A stretch of 64,000 bases of DNA, from contig NZ_JAMBOE010000002.1 of NCBI RefSeq assembly GCF_023715465.1, positions 205,104 to 269,103 of the forward strand. The letters run 5' to 3'. The notes beneath the pieces are model-generated. The model saw nothing but the letters and a program-made list of their open reading frames with translations, ran no database searches and had not been told where the DNA came from. The first letter of the stretch is position 1. Each line of letters starts with the position of its first letter. Positions 41,393 to 50,592 of this stretch are shown here, piece by piece. The position numbers and the translations under genes are program-made. The stretch comes from Paenibacillus macerans (lineage in GTDB: Bacteria > Bacillota > Bacilli > Paenibacillales > Paenibacillaceae).

Positions 41393-42954
41393 GAGAATTC
41401 TCCTTTCAAATGCGCAAAAAAGTCCATATATTCCGGGACAAGCTGTCCTCCGTCAACAACCAGGTCCCCGATCGTTTCCATCGCCAGTTGGTTAATTTCA
41501 TCCAGGATCAGCTCGGGCATACTGCCGTAAGCTTCGGCCACAGCGGCAAGCGCGCTAGCGGGCGCAGGGCTCTTCAGGGCGAGCAAGGCTTTGAGCTGCG
41601 CCAAATCAAGCTGGCCAGCGAACGAAGCCCAGTCCTCGTCCAACTGCGGCATATCCCAATACGCTGGACTCCCTTCGTACGGATCTGTAATCTCAATTTC
41701 AGGCGAGACGTTTTCGGATGGCGGCAATTCGGGAAGTCCCGGTTCCGCGGAAGACGGTTCTAAAGTCGGCAGACCGGTCTCCGAGCGGAGAGCCGCTTCC
41801 AAGTCCAAGCTCGCCTCCCGCGCCGGTTCGTCCCTTTCGTCATCTTCGATCGTCAGCCTGCCGCGCACATAATCCGAATCCCGCTTCAGCGCCGCCAGCT
41901 TCTCCGCGTCGATCTCGATCCGCGGCTGTGAAACCGTCTGCGGAGCGAGCTCTTTTTTCAGGTAACGGTCGATCAGGCGCCCCATCTCAGAATCCATCAC
42001 GATGCCCCTCAAGCGTCCTCTAAAGCCTCTTAGTTCCCTTAATTGGTTTTCGGCATAGCGGATCGTTTGCGTAATGTATTTTCGCAGTGGGCGATGGCTG
42101 CTGAGCGGGACCGAAACGAGGGCCGCCGTTCTCCCGTACAGCGAATCATCGTAGACCGCGCTGCGGAACAGATACCGCTCGGTCGTCCGCTCCCGTCCGG
42201 GATGAAATTTGTCGATCAGCCGGATCCCCTGGGTTTTGCACAAAAAGGCGTCGAGCATCCCGACAATCCGCGGGACCCACAACTCCAGATCCGATTTGCC
42301 GGGCCCCTGATAAAATTTGCTGCGCCGCATATCGTAATCGCTTAACGCGAGCAGCAGGTCCAGCGGAATTTGGGAGGGCTGTTCTTGAAAAAGCCGCAGC
42401 AGCTCCATATCCACCAAAGCTTCCGGATACGAACCGCCGCCGCGCGTGATGATTTCCAGTAACGAAACATCCAGCGCGTGCACAAACGCAAAATCGGCGA
42501 GCCAATTTTTCAAATAGGCGGTTAGTTGCGGGTACCGTCCGCCATACGCGATCCAAATCCGGTTAAGTTCTTCGTACCCTTCCTGCGGGTCCGACCACCC
42601 TACGCCGTTGATCAGTTCATAAACGTATACGAATATGTATGATAAATCTGTATCGGGATAACGCCCGGCGCGCACTTCGGAACGCCAGTAAAAATACCAT
42701 TTCTGCTGCGACTCCATCATATGTTCGTAGGTTGGCCAATAGCTCATAAACGGCACAAAAGGCGCCGGCTCGCCCAGCTCGTTTCCCCGCTTCCGCGCCT
42801 CCTCGGCAAAATGGCGCTCGCGGCTGTAGAACGGAATGGACGCCGCAGACTGTTGGCTCAGGTCTGTATCTTTTTTAGGCGGTATATTAAGTCCCGGCTC
42901 TTCTTCGTACAAATCGATTTCCGCAAATTCAATGGAACGCGAACGATTTTCCAT
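41389..42954 (-). CDS. TerB-N/TerB-C domain protein
   Basis: About 521 residues from the ATG at 42954 (MENRSRS...), preceded by GGAGAG; the longer frame to 43020 lacks an RBS. TerB-N covers about residues 70-200, with QQKWYFYWRSEVRAGRYPDTDLSYIFVYVYELING and WSDPQEGYEELNRIW. A linker of acidic, Glu/Pro-rich character (about 370-430) leads to a C-terminal TerB-C-like region (AGQLDLAQLKALLAL ... ELILDEINQLAMETIGDLVVDGG). These domains were linked by comparative genomics to tellurite-type stress and DNA-processing systems with ATPases and helicases. It is the first gene of the operon. Confidence 0.82.
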   Translation of the reverse strand: MENRSRSIEFAEIDLYEEEPGLNIPPKKDTDLSQQSAASIPFYSRERHFAEEARKRGNELGEPAPFVPFMSYWPTYEHMMESQQKWYFYWRSEVRAGRYPDTDLSYIFVYVYELINGVGWSDPQEGYEELNRIWIAYGGRYPQLTAYLKNWLADFAFVHALDVSLLEIITRGGGSYPEALVDMELLRLFQEQPSQIPLDLLLALSDYDMRRSKFYQGPGKSDLELWVPRIVGMLDAFLCKTQGIRLIDKFHPGRERTTERYLFRSAVYDDSLYGRTAALVSVPLSSHRPLRKYITQTIRYAENQLRELRGFRGRLRGIVMDSEMGRLIDRYLKKELAPQTVSQPRIEIDAEKLAALKRDSDYVRGRLTIEDDERDEPAREASLDLEAALRSETGLPTLEPSSAEPGLPELPPSENVSPEIEITDPYEGSPAYWDMPQLDEDWASFAGQLDLAQLKALLALKSPAPASALAAVAEAYGSMPELILDEINQLAMETIGDLVVDGGQLVPEYMDFFAHLKGEFS

Positions 42955-43045
42955 GGCAAACTCTCCATCCTCATGGACAAACGATAATTTCCATTTTAGT
43001 ATATCATAACTGGGGAACATTTGTTCACATCCGTTTATATTGAAA

Positions 43046-43081
43046 ATAAAAAAACAGCGACCGGACTAGTCGCTGTTTTTG
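43046..43081 (-). terminator. Terminator of the small gene at 43.1-43.3 kb
   Basis: On the minus strand AAAAACAGCGACTAGTCCGG continues into TCGCTGTTTTTTTATTTTC: a stem of ACAGCGA/TCGCTGT with a T-run. It separates this gene from the TerB operon. Confidence 0.8.
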
Positions 43082-43086
43082 TAAAG

Positions 43087-43257
43087 TTACTTCGGTGCCT
43101 GGTCGTTTCCGATTCGCTCCAGACTTTCCTCATTGGAAGGAAGGGCCGTTACGTCGGGCTGCTCCGGCATAAAGCCTGTTCGCTGATGCGGGCTCGTATC
43201 CTCGTAAACGGTTTGCGGGTCCCCGTCTTTTTCGATGGATATCCGCTCATTAGGCAT
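43087..43257 (-). CDS. Small hypothetical protein (56 residues)
   Basis: Starts at the ATG at 43257 (MPNERISIEK), eight bases after a perfect AAGGAGG; the longer frame to 43305 has no RBS. It is hydrophilic, proline- and glutamate-rich, with no membrane segment. Strong RBS plus its own terminator argue that it is real. Similar small acidic proteins are common in Paenibacillus, but I cannot name a family. Confidence 0.65.
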   Translation of the reverse strand: MPNERISIEKDGDPQTVYEDTSPHQRTGFMPEQPDVTALPSNEESLERIGNDQAPK

Positions 43258-43427
43258 AGTTATTCCTCCTTTTTGTATAGATTCCCCCGGTTTCGTAAAT
43301 TCCATGCTCGGGCGGATTATCTAGGGCAAGGACCATAGGCGGATCCTTTCCGTTATGCTGCAAACAGACATGGAGCCTATGTCTCCCCCATATGCTGATA
43401 GGGAGGGTACTCTAGGAGGGATGGCTT

Positions 43428-44618
43428 TTGAAAATTCAAGTTCGCGCCGGGGATACGCTGTGGTATTACAGCCAGCTGTTTAACCTGCCGCTGCAGTTGA
43501 TCGTGGATTCCAACGCCGGAGTGGACGCCGCGAATCTTGCTGTGGGCCAGGAAGTGAATATTCCGGGGTTTCTGGTTAGCGAATATCAAATCAAACCCGG
43601 CGACTCGCTTTGGAAGCTGGCCAGGGACCGGGGGATTTCGCTGGATATGCTGATTCTTCTGAACCCGTCGGTCAATCCGAACCGGTTGGAGATCGGACAG
43701 AGAGTGCAGCTGCCGCAGAGAGTCACCTGGTTTGTGGTGGACGTTAGAAAACCATATAATTATGCCGCACTTCGCTCCGATCTGAATCGGCTTATGGATC
43801 TGTATCCATTTCTCGGTTACCGAAATATCGGCCATTCCGTGATGGGCAAACCGCTGCCCGAACTGCGCATTGGCAAAGGAAACAAACGCGTTCATGCCAA
43901 CGGGGCATTCCATGCCAACGAATGGATTACAACGCCTGTCCTGATCAAGTTTCTGAATCATTATTCACTCGCATTAACCAACAATACCGGGATCAGGGGA
44001 CTTCAAATGTGGCCTTACTACGAGGCGGCGACGTTGTCCGTTGTTCCCATGGTCAACCCCGACGGCGTGGATTTGGTCATAAACGGCTTGCCGGAGCAGG
44101 AGCCATACCGTAGCGATGTGTTGTCCTACAACAACGGAAGTACAGATTTTCAGGGCTGGAAAGCGAACATACGCGGCGTGGACCTCAACGACCAGTTTCC
44201 TGCGCTGTGGGAGCGCGAAGCTGCCAGAAATCCGCAAGAGCGCGGACCGCGGGATTATGGGGGAACCGCCCCGCTGACCGAGCCGGAAGCGATCGCGATG
44301 GCTGATCTAACGAGGGAAAGCGACTTTGCCCGCGTACTGGCTTTTCATACCCAGGGTGAGGTCATTTATTGGGGGTTCGAGAATCTGGAACCACCCTATG
44401 CTGAAACGATCGTAAACGAGTTTGCCCGTGTCAGCGGTTACGAACCGGTGCGGAATATCGAAAGCTATGCCGGCTACAAAGACTGGTTCATCCAAGACTG
44501 GAGAAGGCCAGGGTTTACGGTGGAGCTCGGCAGCGGGGTCAATCCCCTGCCGCTGGCGCAATATGACGAAATTTTCGAAGAAAGCCTAGGAATCCTGTTG
44601 GCCAGCTTGTATATATAA
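43428..44618 (+). CDS. LysM-M14 gamma-D-glutamyl-L-diamino-acid endopeptidase
   Basis: 396 residues. Two LysM repeats (about 1-48 and 51-97: RAGDTLWYYSQLF... and KPGDSLWKLARDRG...) bind peptidoglycan. An M14 carboxypeptidase-like domain follows: zinc ligands in ANGAFHANEWITTP and VLAFHTQGE, catalytic Glu in GFTVELGSG. This matches endopeptidase I of Bacillus sphaericus, which cuts the D-Glu-diaminopimelate bond of the stem peptide, often in spores. No signal peptide, so it may act inside the mother cell or reach the wall another way. The start is a TTG behind GGAGGG. Confidence 0.88.
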   Translation: MKIQVRAGDTLWYYSQLFNLPLQLIVDSNAGVDAANLAVGQEVNIPGFLVSEYQIKPGDSLWKLARDRGISLDMLILLNPSVNPNRLEIGQRVQLPQRVTWFVVDVRKPYNYAALRSDLNRLMDLYPFLGYRNIGHSVMGKPLPELRIGKGNKRVHANGAFHANEWITTPVLIKFLNHYSLALTNNTGIRGLQMWPYYEAATLSVVPMVNPDGVDLVINGLPEQEPYRSDVLSYNNGSTDFQGWKANIRGVDLNDQFPALWEREAARNPQERGPRDYGGTAPLTEPEAIAMADLTRESDFARVLAFHTQGEVIYWGFENLEPPYAETIVNEFARVSGYEPVRNIESYAGYKDWFIQDWRRPGFTVELGSGVNPLPLAQYDEIFEESLGILLASLYI

Positions 44619-44917
44619 GCCGTCAGATGACAGATCCTTTGGGGCGGGATTCTTAGGAGTTGAAAAAGCTTCTCCGAAAACAAATGACCAACTTAAAATC
44701 GGCGCTTGACGGCCGACCATGAGAACGTGGGACTTCATCCCTGGGCTTGCTAAGGGACTGGAGAGCCCTTATTTGCCGAAAAAGTCGGCGTTTTATTTTT
44801 TAACGGACCGGAAAGACCTTATTTGCCCGAAAACAGCCAAAAATATGCCTGAAAATGCCAAATAAGGTCGATAGGGTCCGTTAACACTCCTAAACGCTTG
44901 ATTTCGACTAAATAAGG
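44619..44917. repeat. Nested inverted-repeat element between convergent genes
   Basis: No ORF. Inner arms 44800-44825 (TTAACGGACC then ACCTTATTTG) and 44859-44884 (CAAATAAGGT then GGTCCGTTAA) are mirror images around 33 bases. Outer, less perfect arms GGACTGGAGAGCCCTTATTTG (about 44756-44775) and AAATAAGGTTATTTCAGTCC (about 44909-44928) enclose them, overlapping the end of the flavoprotein gene. The repeated unit is roughly GGACY-n5-CCTTATTTG. Confidence 0.75.
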
Positions 44918-45865
44918 TTATTTCAGTCCGTTAGCCTGCCCCACGTCCCCCTCCTCCCTACGATTCCAGGCTTCTTCCTGGAGCTCGTTATTGATGGCCA
45001 TGCCGGCCAAGGCTCCCGCCGCGGCGGCTGCAATCACCTGATACTTGGCGGAAGCCGCATCGCCGGCGCCGTAAATCCCCGGTACGTTCGTTTTGCCGAG
45101 ATCGTCGACGACCATAGCCCCGCCTTCCGTCATATCGCAGCCTAACATTTGGGTCAAGTCGGATCCCGGCACCAGCTTCGGCGCAAAAAAGATCCCGGTG
45201 CAAGGAACGGCCGTGCCGTCCTGCAATACAACCTGCCGGACCGCGCCGTCTTGGGACTCGATATAATCGATCGGCAAATCGAAGACAGGAACATGGCGGC
45301 GCTCAAGCTCCCCGCGGTGCCCCTCCGTCCATTCCCCTTGACCATGGGTACACACTGTAAATTGCGCGGTCCAGCCCGAGATCATTTTAGCCATATGCAA
45401 CACATGATCTCTCGGAACGATCACGACAAGCGGCCGGTCCCGCAATTCCCAGCCGTCGCAATAGGGGCATACAAACGCGCTTTTCCCGTATACGTCGGCA
45501 AGGCCCCGGATGTCCAACGGCGCATCCTTCATTCCTGCGGCAATAAGCAGCTTTTTCGTATGGAGCGTCTCCCCCCGTGCAGTAGTAATTTGAAAATGTC
45601 CATCCTCCCCCGCCGCCGTCACTGCGGTATCCTCTACAAAGCGAACCGTAGGATAGGCTTGGATCTGTTCTTTGGCGATGCGCCGGAATTCGGCCGGTTT
45701 GATGCCGTCACGGGTCAAAAAGCCGTGGGACTCGCCCGTCACCCGGTTGCGCGGACGTCCTTCGTCAATCACCACTACGCTTTTTCTCGCTCTACCCAAA
45801 ACCAAAGCTGCGTTTAAACCGGCCGGGCCGCCTCCGATAATGCCTACATCCAGCAAAGTTGTCAT
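44918..45865 (-). CDS. Thioredoxin-reductase-like FAD/NAD(P)H oxidoreductase
   Basis: 315 residues. FAD motif VGIIGGGPAGLNAALVLGRA at the N terminus, redox pair CPYC in AFVCPYCDGWELRD near residue 135, and the C-terminal FAD segment GIYGAGDAAS. The NAD(P)H Rossmann glycine motif, where TrxB has GGGDSA, reads VVIVPRDHVLHMAK here, so the pyridine-nucleotide site is altered, as in ferredoxin- or small-thiol-linked TrxB relatives. Substrate unknown; no thioredoxin gene is nearby. Confidence 0.8.
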   Translation of the reverse strand: MTTLLDVGIIGGGPAGLNAALVLGRARKSVVVIDEGRPRNRVTGESHGFLTRDGIKPAEFRRIAKEQIQAYPTVRFVEDTAVTAAGEDGHFQITTARGETLHTKKLLIAAGMKDAPLDIRGLADVYGKSAFVCPYCDGWELRDRPLVVIVPRDHVLHMAKMISGWTAQFTVCTHGQGEWTEGHRGELERRHVPVFDLPIDYIESQDGAVRQVVLQDGTAVPCTGIFFAPKLVPGSDLTQMLGCDMTEGGAMVVDDLGKTNVPGIYGAGDAASAKYQVIAAAAAGALAGMAINNELQEEAWNRREEGDVGQANGLK

Positions 45866-45995
45866 GATGAGTTCCCCCTATAAATTAAATCGATATTAAA
45901 GATTCCATATATCCATAATATCCGCAAATCAAACAATCGTCAACCACGACAATAGATCCCTCAGTCGGTATAAGCGTCCACGGACCTGAATGTAC

Positions 45996-46022
45996 AAAAA
46001 AACCGGTCCTTACCGGACCGGA
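45996..46022 (-). terminator. Terminator of the BceAB-like operon
   Basis: Minus strand CCGGTCC-GGTAA-GGACCGG followed by TTTTTTTG, a compact perfect stem. Confidence 0.85.
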
Positions 46023-46031
46023 GTTTAGGAG

Positions 46032-47966
46032 TTACAGCGATTCTTTAATAACCCGTTTATAGAACATAACGGACAGTAGTCCAAAGACGGAATACAAACC
46101 CGTGTACAGCAGCATCACCAGGACCATCGGCGTCCATAGCTCGGTGCCAAAGAGAAACCAGCCGGATTTCACGGCAAAATAACTGTGCGACAAGCCTACG
46201 GCCAGCGGAATGCCGAAGCTGAACAACTGCTTGATTTGAATGCCGCGAAGCAGGTTCCCCTGCGTAAACCCGAGTTTCCTTAATATCGTGTAGCTCGGTT
46301 TCTCCTCCTCCCCTTCGCCCATTTGCTTGAAATACAAGATGCAGCCCGAAGTGATCAGGAAGGTCAACCCGAGAAAGCCTACGATGAACATGATCAGACC
46401 CATGGTGCCTTTTTGTTCGGCAATAAACTGCGGCTGGGACATCTCGCCGAATTCATCCCCAAAGCTCCGCATATATAGCTCGTTAGCCTGGTTCAGCCGC
46501 TCGGGGTCAACGATATCGATCCCATAATATACAGGGTATTCCCTTTGGAGATCCGGATCCAAATCCTTCGCCATCTGCTCAAACACCGTCTGATCCACAA
46601 TGACCGTAGGCACCCCATACGAAAAATAGCTCGAGATCACCGTATCTTTATTCATCCCGGTCAGCTTTAATTGAACCTTCTTAGTTTGTCCTTTGAGCGT
46701 CAATTCACCCGTCGACCGGATCGCCATAAACTGCTGCATCGCATCGGTCGAACCGGTAAAGAGGGCTTCTCCAGTGCCGACGTCCACGCCGTTCACCGTT
46801 TGGTCGCTGACGACCGATAGCGTCATGATCCCGCCGCTTTTGCCTTCATTGCTAACGCCGATGATTTGGGAGACGTCAGCGTCTATCTCAAGAACCTCGC
46901 GTTTGGTTTCCTTATACTCGATGTTCTCCTGCCGGAGCGTCTGCTCAAACGCGGCGACATCCTTGGCACCCAGCAGGGAAAAGTGATTCGGTACGGATTG
47001 CTCGGCCGTTGTCTGCGCGGAATAATACGCGATGTAACTGAGCGACAGAAGGCCGATCGCCAGCGCCGACAGAGTTGTGATGATCGTCAGCAGCAGAGCG
47101 TTGGATTTCATCCGGAACATGATCGAAGAAAGCGAGAGCACCTCGTTGAGCGACAAATATCCGCCCTTCGCTTTGCGCACCAGATTGAATATGACGCTGA
47201 CCGACCCTTTATAGAATAAATACGTCCCGATAATGACGGAACCCAAAATCAGGATCATCGCCATAAACAGCGTACCCGCATCGTTGAAGGCGCCGCTGAA
47301 CAATCGGGTCGACATCTGATATCCATAGAGGATTAGCCCGATTCCGAGCAAACCGATGATGACTTCAGTGAAGCGCATTTTCCGGTACTTATCCTCCGTT
47401 GAAGACACAACCCGGAAAAGAGACAGGATACTCTGCCGTTTAATGAACGTATAGTTCATAAGCATGATCAGCAAATAAACCGCCGCGAAGACGATTACGG
47501 TTTGCAGCAGCGCCTGCGGTGAAAAGTTGAGCTTTGCCTGCGCATCCAAACCGATCACTCTAAACAAGATCATCAGCAGCAGCCTGGAGCAGGAAAAGCC
47601 GACGAAAATGCCGATCAGCATGGAACCGAAATACAGGATCAGGTTTTCGCTGCTCAAAATGCGGAAGATTTTCCCCTTCGTTAACCCGATTAATTGAAAC
47701 AGCCCGATTTCTTTCCCCCGGCGCTTGATAAATATCGTGTTGGCATACAGCAAAAAAATCGCCACGATTGCCACGAGCAGCACCGAGGCGGCGGCAAGCC
47801 CCGCGGCGCCTTTGACGGAGCCCTTCATTTCATCGAGCGCCGGATCGTACTGCAGGGTCACAAACGCGAAATACAAAGCGACGCTAAAAATAAGAGCGAA
47901 TACGTACAGATAATAGTTTTTGATGTTTTTCTTCAAATTGCGGTATATCAACTGGTTTAAGCTCAT
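46032..47966 (-). CDS. BceB-like ABC permease (FtsX family)
   Basis: 644 residues with about ten transmembrane segments: one at the N terminus, two FtsX-type groups, and a large extracellular domain of about 200 residues (about 315-515) between segments 7 and 8. That domain is the hallmark of BceB/PsdB/YtsD permeases, which free undecaprenyl-pyrophosphate-bound peptide antibiotics such as bacitracin and also signal to the partner kinase. It overlaps the ATPase gene by four bases. Confidence 0.9.
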   Translation of the reverse strand: MSLNQLIYRNLKKNIKNYYLYVFALIFSVALYFAFVTLQYDPALDEMKGSVKGAAGLAAASVLLVAIVAIFLLYANTIFIKRRGKEIGLFQLIGLTKGKIFRILSSENLILYFGSMLIGIFVGFSCSRLLLMILFRVIGLDAQAKLNFSPQALLQTVIVFAAVYLLIMLMNYTFIKRQSILSLFRVVSSTEDKYRKMRFTEVIIGLLGIGLILYGYQMSTRLFSGAFNDAGTLFMAMILILGSVIIGTYLFYKGSVSVIFNLVRKAKGGYLSLNEVLSLSSIMFRMKSNALLLTIITTLSALAIGLLSLSYIAYYSAQTTAEQSVPNHFSLLGAKDVAAFEQTLRQENIEYKETKREVLEIDADVSQIIGVSNEGKSGGIMTLSVVSDQTVNGVDVGTGEALFTGSTDAMQQFMAIRSTGELTLKGQTKKVQLKLTGMNKDTVISSYFSYGVPTVIVDQTVFEQMAKDLDPDLQREYPVYYGIDIVDPERLNQANELYMRSFGDEFGEMSQPQFIAEQKGTMGLIMFIVGFLGLTFLITSGCILYFKQMGEGEEEKPSYTILRKLGFTQGNLLRGIQIKQLFSFGIPLAVGLSHSYFAVKSGWFLFGTELWTPMVLVMLLYTGLYSVFGLLSVMFYKRVIKESL

Positions 47967-48718
47967 CCCTGGACACCGCCCAATACGCCTTGAGCCTTGA
48001 TAATGTCGTTGAAAAAGGCCTGCCTCGATTCTTCACCCTTCACCAGCTGCGAGTAGTTTTGACCGTCCTTAATGAACACGACCCGGCTGCAGTAGCTGGC
48101 CGCCACCGGATCATGGGTGACCATGATGATCGTAGCTTCGATTTTCCGGTTGAGTTCGCTGAGCTTGCCCAGCAAATCGGAGGCCGACTTCGAATCAAGC
48201 GCACCGGTTGGCTCATCGGCAAAAATAATGCTTGGATCATGGATAAACGCTCGCGCGGCGCTCGTCCGCTGCTTTTGCCCCCCGGAGATTTCGTTCGGGT
48301 ATTTGTCTTTCAGCTCGTAAATCCCCAGCTCGGTGGCGATTGTGCGAAATTTATGATCCGCGTCTTTCCGGGACACTTTTTTGATCGACAAGGGCAGCAG
48401 CACATTCTCCTTGACCGTCAGCGTATCCAGCAGATTGTATTCCTGAAAAATAAACCCCAGATGCGCTTTTCGGAACTCGGCCAGTTCCTTTTCCTTCATG
48501 CCGGTAAATTCCTTGCCTTCGATTTTGATGCTGCCGAGGCTGACCTTGTCGATAGAAGAGAGCACGTTCAGCAAGGTTGTTTTCCCGGAGCCGGACGCCC
48601 CCATAATGCTGACGAATTCGCCTTTTTCCACGCTGAGGTCGATCCCCTTCAGCACCTCCTGTTTATTGAATTTGTTGCCGTAGCTTTTATGAACTTTGCT
48701 GGCTTCCAATATAACCAC
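47963..48718 (-). CDS. BceA-like ABC transporter ATPase
   Basis: 251 residues. Walker [14 protein letters not shown], signature [16 protein letters not shown], Walker [15 protein letters not shown], switch His in [11 protein letters not shown]. It is of the MacB/LolD-like group serving FtsX-type permeases. The leader upstream (48719-48818) holds a TAAGAT box (48752-48747) and a long palindrome that may be a BceR site. Confidence 0.92.
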   Translation of the reverse strand: MVILEASKVHKSYGNKFNKQEVLKGIDLSVEKGEFVSIMGASGSGKTTLLNVLSSIDKVSLGSIKIEGKEFTGMKEKELAEFRKAHLGFIFQEYNLLDTLTVKENVLLPLSIKKVSRKDADHKFRTIATELGIYELKDKYPNEISGGQKQRTSAARAFIHDPSIIFADEPTGALDSKSASDLLGKLSELNRKIEATIIMVTHDPVAASYCSRVVFIKDGQNYSQLVKGEESRQAFFNDIIKAQGVLGGVQG

Positions 48719-48795
48719 TTTCCATCACTCCTTTGGTTCTGTCTCTATCTTATCCAATCGCCTCCTACCCTGTCCTGCGATTCGCCGAACAAAAC

Positions 48796-48833
48796 ACACT
48801 GGGCATGTGACAATGTTGTCACATGCCCAGTGT
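48796..48833. promoter_or_regulatory. Perfect 38-base palindrome between the kinase gene and bceA-like gene
   Basis: Arms of 18 bases, ACACTGGGCATGTGACAA (48796-48813) and its exact complement (48816-48833), around TG. It overlaps the kinase stop codon. The centre TGACA-ATGT-TGTCA fits the BceR-type pattern TnACA-N4-TGTnA, about 62 bases upstream of the candidate -10 box of the transporter operon. It may also act as the kinase gene's terminator (TGTTTTGTTC follows). Confidence 0.7.
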
Positions 48834-49823
48834 ACTTACGAAATCATTGCTTTGCGGAAAATACAGCGTAAAAACGCTCCCCTCGCCCAGCCTTGATTCC
48901 GCCACGATGCGGATGGACAGCGAGTCCGCCACCTTTTTCGCCAAATACAATCCCATTCCCGTAGCCGCATTGTCCTGATGCGCCGCTGTCGACGTGAAAC
49001 CCTTCTCGAAGATGCGCGGCATATCCTTCGGATCAATACCCCGGCCGAAATCGCGAATCCGCAGCCAGGTTTGCCCGGCCTCCATTCCGCTTTCGATGGC
49101 GATATCGGAAGCCTCGCTGTATTTTACGGCATTGCTCAACAGCTGCCGGAGGATGAAGCCGAGCCATTTGCCGTCCGTCAGCACTTCCTTGACCGTTAGC
49201 GACACGTCAAAACCGATGCCTTTTTGCAGGCACCAGGCTTGCAAATCCTTGATCTCCTTATACAAGATTGGCTCAAGCGCCGTCCTCTCGATATACCGGT
49301 CATTTTCGATAAAAGCGATCCGCTTCTGATACAGCTGGCGATCCAACAGCAGGTGGATGCGCAGCCATTCATAACTCAGCTGCGACTTCAGCGTTCCTTC
49401 CTCCAGCCGATCGATCATAAGCTGCATGGCGGTAAGCGGTGTTTTGACTTCATGAATCCAGGACATCAGCTCGTCTTTTTCCTCTTCCAGCCGAGCCACA
49501 TGGATTGAAGCTTCCTCCCGGTATTTGTCCGTCTGTTCGCTGAGCATGTCCATCGTAATCGTTTCAAACGGGCTGTCGGGACGGGCGATCGCGGACAAAT
49601 CGTACGTCTCATCCCAGGCCGCAAGGCTCTTGTAAAACCTCGTTTCTTTCGGATAACGTATAAAGAGAAAAACAGCGAACAAAAGCATCGACAAAAATAC
49701 GATGTAAAGGATCGGCATGAGCGGAATCGACTTGTCAATCATCGCGACGAATACCAGCAGCACCTGTAAACCGAGAATCAGCAAAATCCAGCTCAACCGT
49801 TCCTTGAAAAATTTCCAAATCAT
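48819..49823 (-). CDS. BceS-like intramembrane-sensing histidine kinase
   Basis: 334 residues from MIWKFFKERL at 49823, which overlaps the regulator stop (ATGA); the longer frame is read-through into the regulator. Two transmembrane segments near 11-30 and 37-55 with almost no loop between, so it has no sensing domain of its own. The phospho-acceptor is in SWIHEVKTPLTAMQ; ATPase boxes are LLSNAVKYSE, IRDFGRGIDPKD and GMGLYLAKKV. Such kinases take their signal from the BceAB transporter. Confidence 0.9.
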   Translation of the reverse strand: MIWKFFKERLSWILLILGLQVLLVFVAMIDKSIPLMPILYIVFLSMLLFAVFLFIRYPKETRFYKSLAAWDETYDLSAIARPDSPFETITMDMLSEQTDKYREEASIHVARLEEEKDELMSWIHEVKTPLTAMQLMIDRLEEGTLKSQLSYEWLRIHLLLDRQLYQKRIAFIENDRYIERTALEPILYKEIKDLQAWCLQKGIGFDVSLTVKEVLTDGKWLGFILRQLLSNAVKYSEASDIAIESGMEAGQTWLRIRDFGRGIDPKDMPRIFEKGFTSTAAHQDNAATGMGLYLAKKVADSLSIRIVAESRLGEGSVFTLYFPQSNDFVSTLGM

Positions 49824-50512
49824 AGCAAATCCGCCGCTTCCGTCGCCATATACCCTTGTCCCACCTTGGTTTCGATATAAGCGCCCAGCCCGATTTCTTC
49901 CAGCTTTTTGCGCAGCCGGTTCACGTTGACCGTCAAGGTGTTGTCGCTGACGAAGTGCTCGTTGTCCCACAAACTCCGGATCAGCTCTTCCCGGCTGACA
50001 ATCTGATTTTTGCGTTCGATCAGCATTTTTAAAATGAGCATTTCGTTTTTCGTCAGCTCGATCGCTCCCTGCTCAGTCCTGATCGTATTCCGCACGTACT
50101 CAACCGCGGCCCCGCGCCACGTCCGCAGCTCCACCCGCTCCGTATTGTAGTCGTACACGCGCCGCAGCGTCGCCTGGATTTTGGCGATCAGCACTTCGAA
50201 ATGAAACGGTTTCTGGATAAAATCGTCCGCCCCCAGCTGCATGGACATCACCATATCGGCAGGATGGTCGCGCGAGGACAGAAAAATAATCGGTACTTTA
50301 GAGTGCGCCCGGATCATCCGGCACCAGTGGAACCCGTCATATTTCGGCAATTGAATATCGATCACGACCAGATCGGGACGGATCGACGTAAACTCCTGCA
50401 GCACGTCCCCGAAGTCCCTAACCCCATATACCCCGTAGGACCACTGCTCCAGCCGCGCTTTAATTTCCTGAAAAAGCGTCCGATCATCTTCGATCAGCAT
50501 AATGTTAAACAA
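49820..50512 (-). CDS. BceR-like OmpR-family response regulator
   Basis: About 230 residues. Receiver domain at 1-118 (IMLIEDDRTLFQEIKARLEQW; phospho-acceptor in LVVIDIQLPKYDG; Lys in DFIQKPFHFEV) and a winged-helix domain at about 135-228 (LTKNEMLILKMLIERKNQIVSREELIRSLWD ... TVNVNRLRKKLEEIG). I prefer the TTG at 50512 (MFNIMLIEDD), where relatives begin; a GTG at 50524 is possible. It should activate the transporter genes downstream. Confidence 0.9.
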   Translation of the reverse strand: MFNIMLIEDDRTLFQEIKARLEQWSYGVYGVRDFGDVLQEFTSIRPDLVVIDIQLPKYDGFHWCRMIRAHSKVPIIFLSSRDHPADMVMSMQLGADDFIQKPFHFEVLIAKIQATLRRVYDYNTERVELRTWRGAAVEYVRNTIRTEQGAIELTKNEMLILKMLIERKNQIVSREELIRSLWDNEHFVSDNTLTVNVNRLRKKLEEIGLGAYIETKVGQGYMATEAADLL

Positions 50513-50592
50513 GCCTATCACCACATTTGTTCGTTTCGTTTTCTTTTTTAGTGTAATGGAAAACGGACAGCCGCGCTATATCCTCCTAACGT

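Noticed and set aside
37884-42954. A BREX phage-defence locus
   Set aside because: BrxD- and BrxHI-like proteins are present, but pglZ, pglX, brxC and a methylase are absent from the window, so it cannot be called BREX.
44800-44884. Insertion sequence or transposon end
   Set aside because: Inverted arms exist, but there is no transposase and no visible target-site duplication.
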